DNA of 9,022 bases from Elusimicrobiota bacterium (GTDB lineage: Bacteria; Elusimicrobiota; Elusimicrobia; FEN-1173). Where the stretch lies: assembly GCA_016207625.1 (NCBI GenBank), contig JACQPF010000321.1:1-9022 (forward strand). Direction: 5' to 3'. Every line of letters begins with the position of its first letter. Within the stretch, counting starts at the first letter, position 1. Made by a program: the position numbers and the translations under genes. Below, piece after piece: positions 6,050 to 9,022 of the stretch. The notes under the pieces are model-generated. The model was not told where the DNA came from. It did no database searches and saw only the letters and a list, made by a program, of their open reading frames with translations.

Positions 6050-7288
6050 CTAAAAGACTCTGTAGTAGACTTTCGTCACAAGCCACAGCCCCGCCATTCC
6101 GGCGCCCTCAATCAGGGCCACGTTGCGCATGTCCTTGCGCGCGAACCGCACGGCGATGCCCGCCTGCTTCACCACCGCCATGGAGAGCGCCAAAAGGACA
6201 TAGAGGAGCTCAAACTCGGCGGTGATGAACAAGGACGTCACCAGATACCCGATGATGCAGATCAAGAGCCCGTTGGCCAAGGATTTCTCCATCGGCGAGC
6301 GAAGCGCGTCCTTGGCCTGTTTCAAGCTCCGGACCGAGACGTACAGCAAGGAAATCCAGCAGAAAAGGCCCAGCATTCCCGTTTCCCCCATCACTTCCAA
6401 GAAGGAGTTGTGGGCGATGAGCCGCGATGTGTATTCGCGGAAGTTCCCCTTGCCGATCCCCAGGACGGGGTTGTATCTCACCATGTCGAAAGCCTCGATC
6501 CACATGTCCACCCTGTGGCTGGCCGACCTCTCCTTATCGTTGAAATCGCCGAACCGGGAAGGAGCCGCCGCCATCAGGCCGAGGATCAAGAGGGCGCCGG
6601 CGATGAGGCCCAGCCGGCTTTTGAATCGGCTGCGGAAATGGAGGAAATTGATGATCAGGAAAGACATGAACCCGCCCCTCGAATTGGTCAGGTAAATGGC
6701 GAAGAGGATGAGCGGCGAAGCCACGAAGAACGCGAGCTTGTAAGGGAACCCCCAAGGCCCGGAGAAGAACTCCAACAAGAACGGGAATGAGACGACGAAC
6801 AGCAGGCAGAGCACGTTCATGCCGTCCCAGAGCCCGACCCATTTGATGCGGTTCCCCCAGCCCAGAGGCTGTCCGGCCCAGCCGATGCCGTGCTGTTTCT
6901 GATAGATGCCCTGAATGGCCAGCAGCATCGTCAACAGGATCATGAACCCCATGAGCCGCTTCAGCTTGGGGAACGTGTCGATGAACAGCGCGAAGCAATA
7001 AAAAATGATCAGGAACTTGAAATAGGCGTAGAATTGCTCGAACGCCATGTCGAACCGGCCCAGCTTGAGATTGGACGCCAATATGCAGACCACCCAGAAA
7101 ACCATCCAACGGAAATGGGGCATGCGGAAAACAGAGCCGATCTGGGCCGGGGACTTGCTGAACAACCCGAAAAACAGGACGAAGGCGAAGAGGGCGTAGT
7201 CCACGGGCATGTTCAAGAACGGCGCCACCCAATCCTGGGGGCGGATGTAGAGGGAAACGAAATATCCGAGCAATCCGAAATAGGCCAT
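6050..7288 (-). CDS. O-antigen polymerase/ligase family protein (Wzy/WaaL-like, Wzy_C domain)
   Basis: A 412-residue polytopic inner-membrane protein with about ten or more hydrophobic segments. It is expected to polymerise lipid-linked repeat units or to ligate a finished glycan to an acceptor on the periplasmic side. Family markers: LTNSRGGFMSFLI (200-212), the SR/G motif typical of Wzy_C proteins; a large loop with SHRVDMWIEAFDMV (257-270) and NPVLGIGKGNF (273-283); and AHNSFLEVMGETG (292-304), whose histidine H293 matches the position of the essential histidine in WaaL-type ligases. It starts one base after the TAA of the flippase gene, with no strong Shine-Dalgarno nearby (only GGGGG about 15 bases upstream), consistent with coupled translation. 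Motifs cannot separate a polymerase from a ligase; the neighbouring flippase fits either role. Length is normal for the family and no disruption is visible. Confidence 0.92.
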   Translation of the reverse strand: MAYFGLLGYFVSLYIRPQDWVAPFLNMPVDYALFAFVLFFGLFSKSPAQIGSVFRMPHFRWMVFWVVCILASNLKLGRFDMAFEQFYAYFKFLIIFYCFALFIDTFPKLKRLMGFMILLTMLLAIQGIYQKQHGIGWAGQPLGWGNRIKWVGLWDGMNVLCLLFVVSFPFLLEFFSGPWGFPYKLAFFVASPLILFAIYLTNSRGGFMSFLIINFLHFRSRFKSRLGLIAGALLILGLMAAAPSRFGDFNDKERSASHRVDMWIEAFDMVRYNPVLGIGKGNFREYTSRLIAHNSFLEVMGETGMLGLFCWISLLYVSVRSLKQAKDALRSPMEKSLANGLLICIIGYLVTSLFITAEFELLYVLLALSMAVVKQAGIAVRFARKDMRNVALIEGAGMAGLWLVTKVYYRVF

Positions 7289-7289
7289 A

Positions 7290-8765
7290 TTATTTCTTAA
7301 GCCCCCGGATTTTGCCGATCACCGGCTCCAGGAAAACGCCCATCTGGCTGATCTCATTCCTGTCCACGCATCGGGCCCAATACAGGAAAACGGGGAACAG
7401 CAAGAAGAGGACAGGGATGGACCCCGCCATCAACGCAAGCGATTTCTGCGGAACGAGGGTGGAGAGGACGAAAAGGCCGACGGCGATCCCGTACATTTTC
7501 AGGATGGCGTACTGCTCATAGGCGATCGGGTACAGCCGGTTGGAGATCGCGTAGGTGGCGCCGACGGACACCAGGCTCGTCGCGAGGATGGAGAACACCG
7601 CGCCATAGGTGCCGTAGCGCGGGATCAGGGAGAAGTTGCACGCCAGCGTCGTCAAGCCGACCAGCACGTTGATGTAGAGCATGTACGTGGTCTTTTTCTG
7701 ATAGAGGATACCCGTTTGGAAGAAATACGTCAGGCCCGAGATGCTGTAGGCCAATATGATCAGCGGGACCAGATGACCGGCCTCCAGGTATTCCGCCGGA
7801 GTCATGATCCGCAGCACGGGCCGGCAAAACAGCGAGATCGCCAGGCCCAAGAACAAGAGCGCGAAAACGGTGAACTTCAAGACCAGGGCGAGGATCTCCT
7901 TGGTGTCCTTCTGCTTCATGATCGAGAAGCGGAACGATCCGAAACTTTGGTTGAAGGGTTCCAGGAACAACACCTGCAGCAAGGCCCCGAACTTGACGGC
8001 CAGGGAGTAGATGCCCACGTCTCCGGCGGTGCCGTACGATTTGAGGATGAAGCGGTCGGCTTGGGCCACGGCGACGCCGAAAAGGGAGGAGAAGAGGAAG
8101 GGGAAGCTGTAACGCAAGATCCGGGTCAATTTCGGCCAGTCCCAATGGATCCCGCATTCCTTGAAGACGACGGACATCACGATGGCCCAGGCCGCGAGGA
8201 CGCTCATCAAATTGCCCGCCAAAACGCCCGTCACGCCGCCTTTCATGACGCCCACCGTGTAGACGTTGCAGGCCACTTGGATCACGAGCTGCAGGAAAGA
8301 CGCCGCGACGAAGAGGATGGAATACTCCCGCGCGCGCAGGTACGCGAAACCCACCTCCAGCGTCATCTCCAAGAACATGATGACCATGAGCAACGTCAAC
8401 GCGTGTGTGTAGGCTTGGGTGTCGAACAACAGGAGGGAGGCCTTCCCGCTCCATTGCGCGGCAACGACGACCATCGGCAAAACGATCCCGGTGACGGCCG
8501 AAAGCGTCGTGCCCACGACCTTCTTGCGGTCGTCCTCCCGGTCGTATTCGAAATAGAACCGAAGGGTCGCGTGGGCCAACCCGATGGACAACAAGGACGC
8601 CATCACGATTTTCGTGGAGTAGAACAGTTCGAGCGTCCCGTATTCCTCCACGCTCATGGCGTGAGTGTAGATGGGCAGGAGGATGAACGCCCCCACGCGG
8701 TTGAGGACGCTGCCCACCGCGTAGATCGAAGAATGCTTCAGGAATCGCTTCAGGTCCGTTCTCAT
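7290..8765 (-). CDS. Lipid-linked oligosaccharide flippase, Wzx-like (polysaccharide biosynthesis protein, MOP/MATE superfamily)
   Basis: A 491-residue polytopic membrane protein with about 12-14 hydrophobic segments, expected to flip undecaprenyl-diphosphate-linked oligosaccharides across the inner membrane. Family markers are the N-terminal RFLKHSSIYAVGSVLNRVGA (7-26), LPIYTHAMSVEEYGTLELF (30-48), the mid-protein AQADRFILKSYGTAGDVGIY (234-253) and IPRYGTYGAVFSILATSLVS (381-400), all typical of Wzx/RfbX-type proteins. The C-terminus is short, basic and probably cytosolic. The ATG at 8765 is chosen because it makes an ATGA overlap with the upstream stop and gives the usual basic N-terminus before the first membrane segment. 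The open frame reaches 8867, but those 34 extra residues run through the upstream gene. With the polymerase/ligase gene one base downstream, it defines the locus as Wzx/Wzy-type or ligase-type surface glycan export. The transported sugar is unknown. Confidence 0.94.
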   Translation of the reverse strand: MRTDLKRFLKHSSIYAVGSVLNRVGAFILLPIYTHAMSVEEYGTLELFYSTKIVMASLLSIGLAHATLRFYFEYDREDDRKKVVGTTLSAVTGIVLPMVVVAAQWSGKASLLLFDTQAYTHALTLLMVIMFLEMTLEVGFAYLRAREYSILFVAASFLQLVIQVACNVYTVGVMKGGVTGVLAGNLMSVLAAWAIVMSVVFKECGIHWDWPKLTRILRYSFPFLFSSLFGVAVAQADRFILKSYGTAGDVGIYSLAVKFGALLQVLFLEPFNQSFGSFRFSIMKQKDTKEILALVLKFTVFALLFLGLAISLFCRPVLRIMTPAEYLEAGHLVPLIILAYSISGLTYFFQTGILYQKKTTYMLYINVLVGLTTLACNFSLIPRYGTYGAVFSILATSLVSVGATYAISNRLYPIAYEQYAILKMYGIAVGLFVLSTLVPQKSLALMAGSIPVLFLLFPVFLYWARCVDRNEISQMGVFLEPVIGKIRGLKK

Positions 8766-9022
8766 GCGTGAGGCTCCAAATCCCAGGATTGGCGGACGCG
8801 GGACAACTCCGTCCCGATCCACCCGCAGCATTTCATCAATTCGTTTTGCACGCGCCTCCGGCACCATTGCCGCCGGAAATCCTCGTTCCCCGAGGTGTGA
8901 TGAAGGCCGAAATGCACGACCGTCATGAGGACGGATCCGAGGAAAAGGACGCGGTCCTCAAGACCCGGTCCTTCGGAAACCGCGGCGTCCAGGATCGCCC
9001 GCCCCATGGGGATCTTGTGGAC
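8762..9022 (-). CDS. Unrecognised protein, C-terminal 86 residues only
   Basis: The frame is open from the right edge to a TGA at 8764-8762, which overlaps the flippase start as ATGA. This supports it as a real, co-translated gene whose 5' end is outside the window. The visible part starts VHKIPMGRAILDAAV and has a moderately hydrophobic stretch (about residues 25-40, VLFLGSVLMTVVHFGL). It continues through a basic, cysteine-containing region (QWCRRR, then MKCCGW) to the C-terminus DLEPHA. I do not recognise a family. Position alone suggests a part in the same glycan pathway, perhaps an enzyme making a precursor or another transferase. An internal ATG at 9007 is not a preferred start, because the frame is open upstream of it and no ribosome-binding site can be assessed. 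Confidence 0.7.
   Translation of the reverse strand, partial: VHKIPMGRAILDAAVSEGPGLEDRVLFLGSVLMTVVHFGLHHTSGNEDFRRQWCRRRVQNELMKCCGWIGTELSRVRQSWDLEPHA

Noticed and set aside
4758..6053. A 431-codon plus-strand open frame antisense to the GT4 gene
   Set aside because: Its composition is shadow-like, it has no recognisable motif, and the opposite strand encodes a full GT4 protein with a Shine-Dalgarno and conserved motifs.
7716..8771. A 351-codon plus-strand open frame antisense to the flippase
   Set aside because: It is dominated by Gln, Asp, His, Glu and Arg, the usual reverse-complement image of a hydrophobic membrane protein, and has no supporting features.

Overview
The window is a compact, GC-rich stretch of bacterial DNA in which every supportable gene lies on the minus strand, so it reads from the right edge to the left. 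It looks like the interior of an extracellular-polysaccharide or O-antigen-type biosynthesis locus. The Wzx-type flippase and the Wzy/WaaL-type polymerase or ligase suggest a Gram-negative-type envelope. The sequence alone does not fix a taxon; an uncultured, GC-rich environmental bacterium is the most I would infer. No rRNA, tRNA, CRISPR array or transposase gene is visible.

Layout in transcription order: (1) 9022-8762, the C-terminal 86 residues of an unrecognised protein; (2) 8765-7290, a Wzx/MATE-like lipid-linked oligosaccharide flippase; (3) 7288-6050, a polytopic O-antigen polymerase/ligase; (4) 6049-5931, the only intergenic gap, about 119 bp; (5) 5930-4719, a GT4 glycosyltransferase; (6) 4722-3589, a membrane-embedded GT2 glycosyltransferase with a processive-synthase-like layout; (7) 3592-2456, a membrane-anchored, His/Asp-rich protein of no family I can name, possibly a divergent metal-dependent deacetylase or hydrolase; (8) 2459-915, a fusion of a soluble GT2 glycosyltransferase with a complete NodB/CE4 polysaccharide deacetylase; (9) 918-1, a second GT4 glycosyltransferase cut by the left edge.

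Five of the junctions are exact ATGA stop/start overlaps and a sixth is separated by one base. This indicates tightly coupled translation of a long operon with one break, at 5931-6049. A working model (inference): the cytosolic glycosyltransferases build a lipid-linked repeat unit, the fused CE4 domain deacetylates an N-acetylated sugar before export, the flippase moves the unit across the membrane, the Wzy/WaaL-like protein polymerises or ligates it, and the anchored His-rich protein may edit the polymer.

The most unusual part is the block 4722-915. It places a synthase-like GT2, an uncharacterised anchored putative hydrolase and a GT2-CE4 fusion in consecutive overlapping frames inside an otherwise Wzx/Wzy-type locus.
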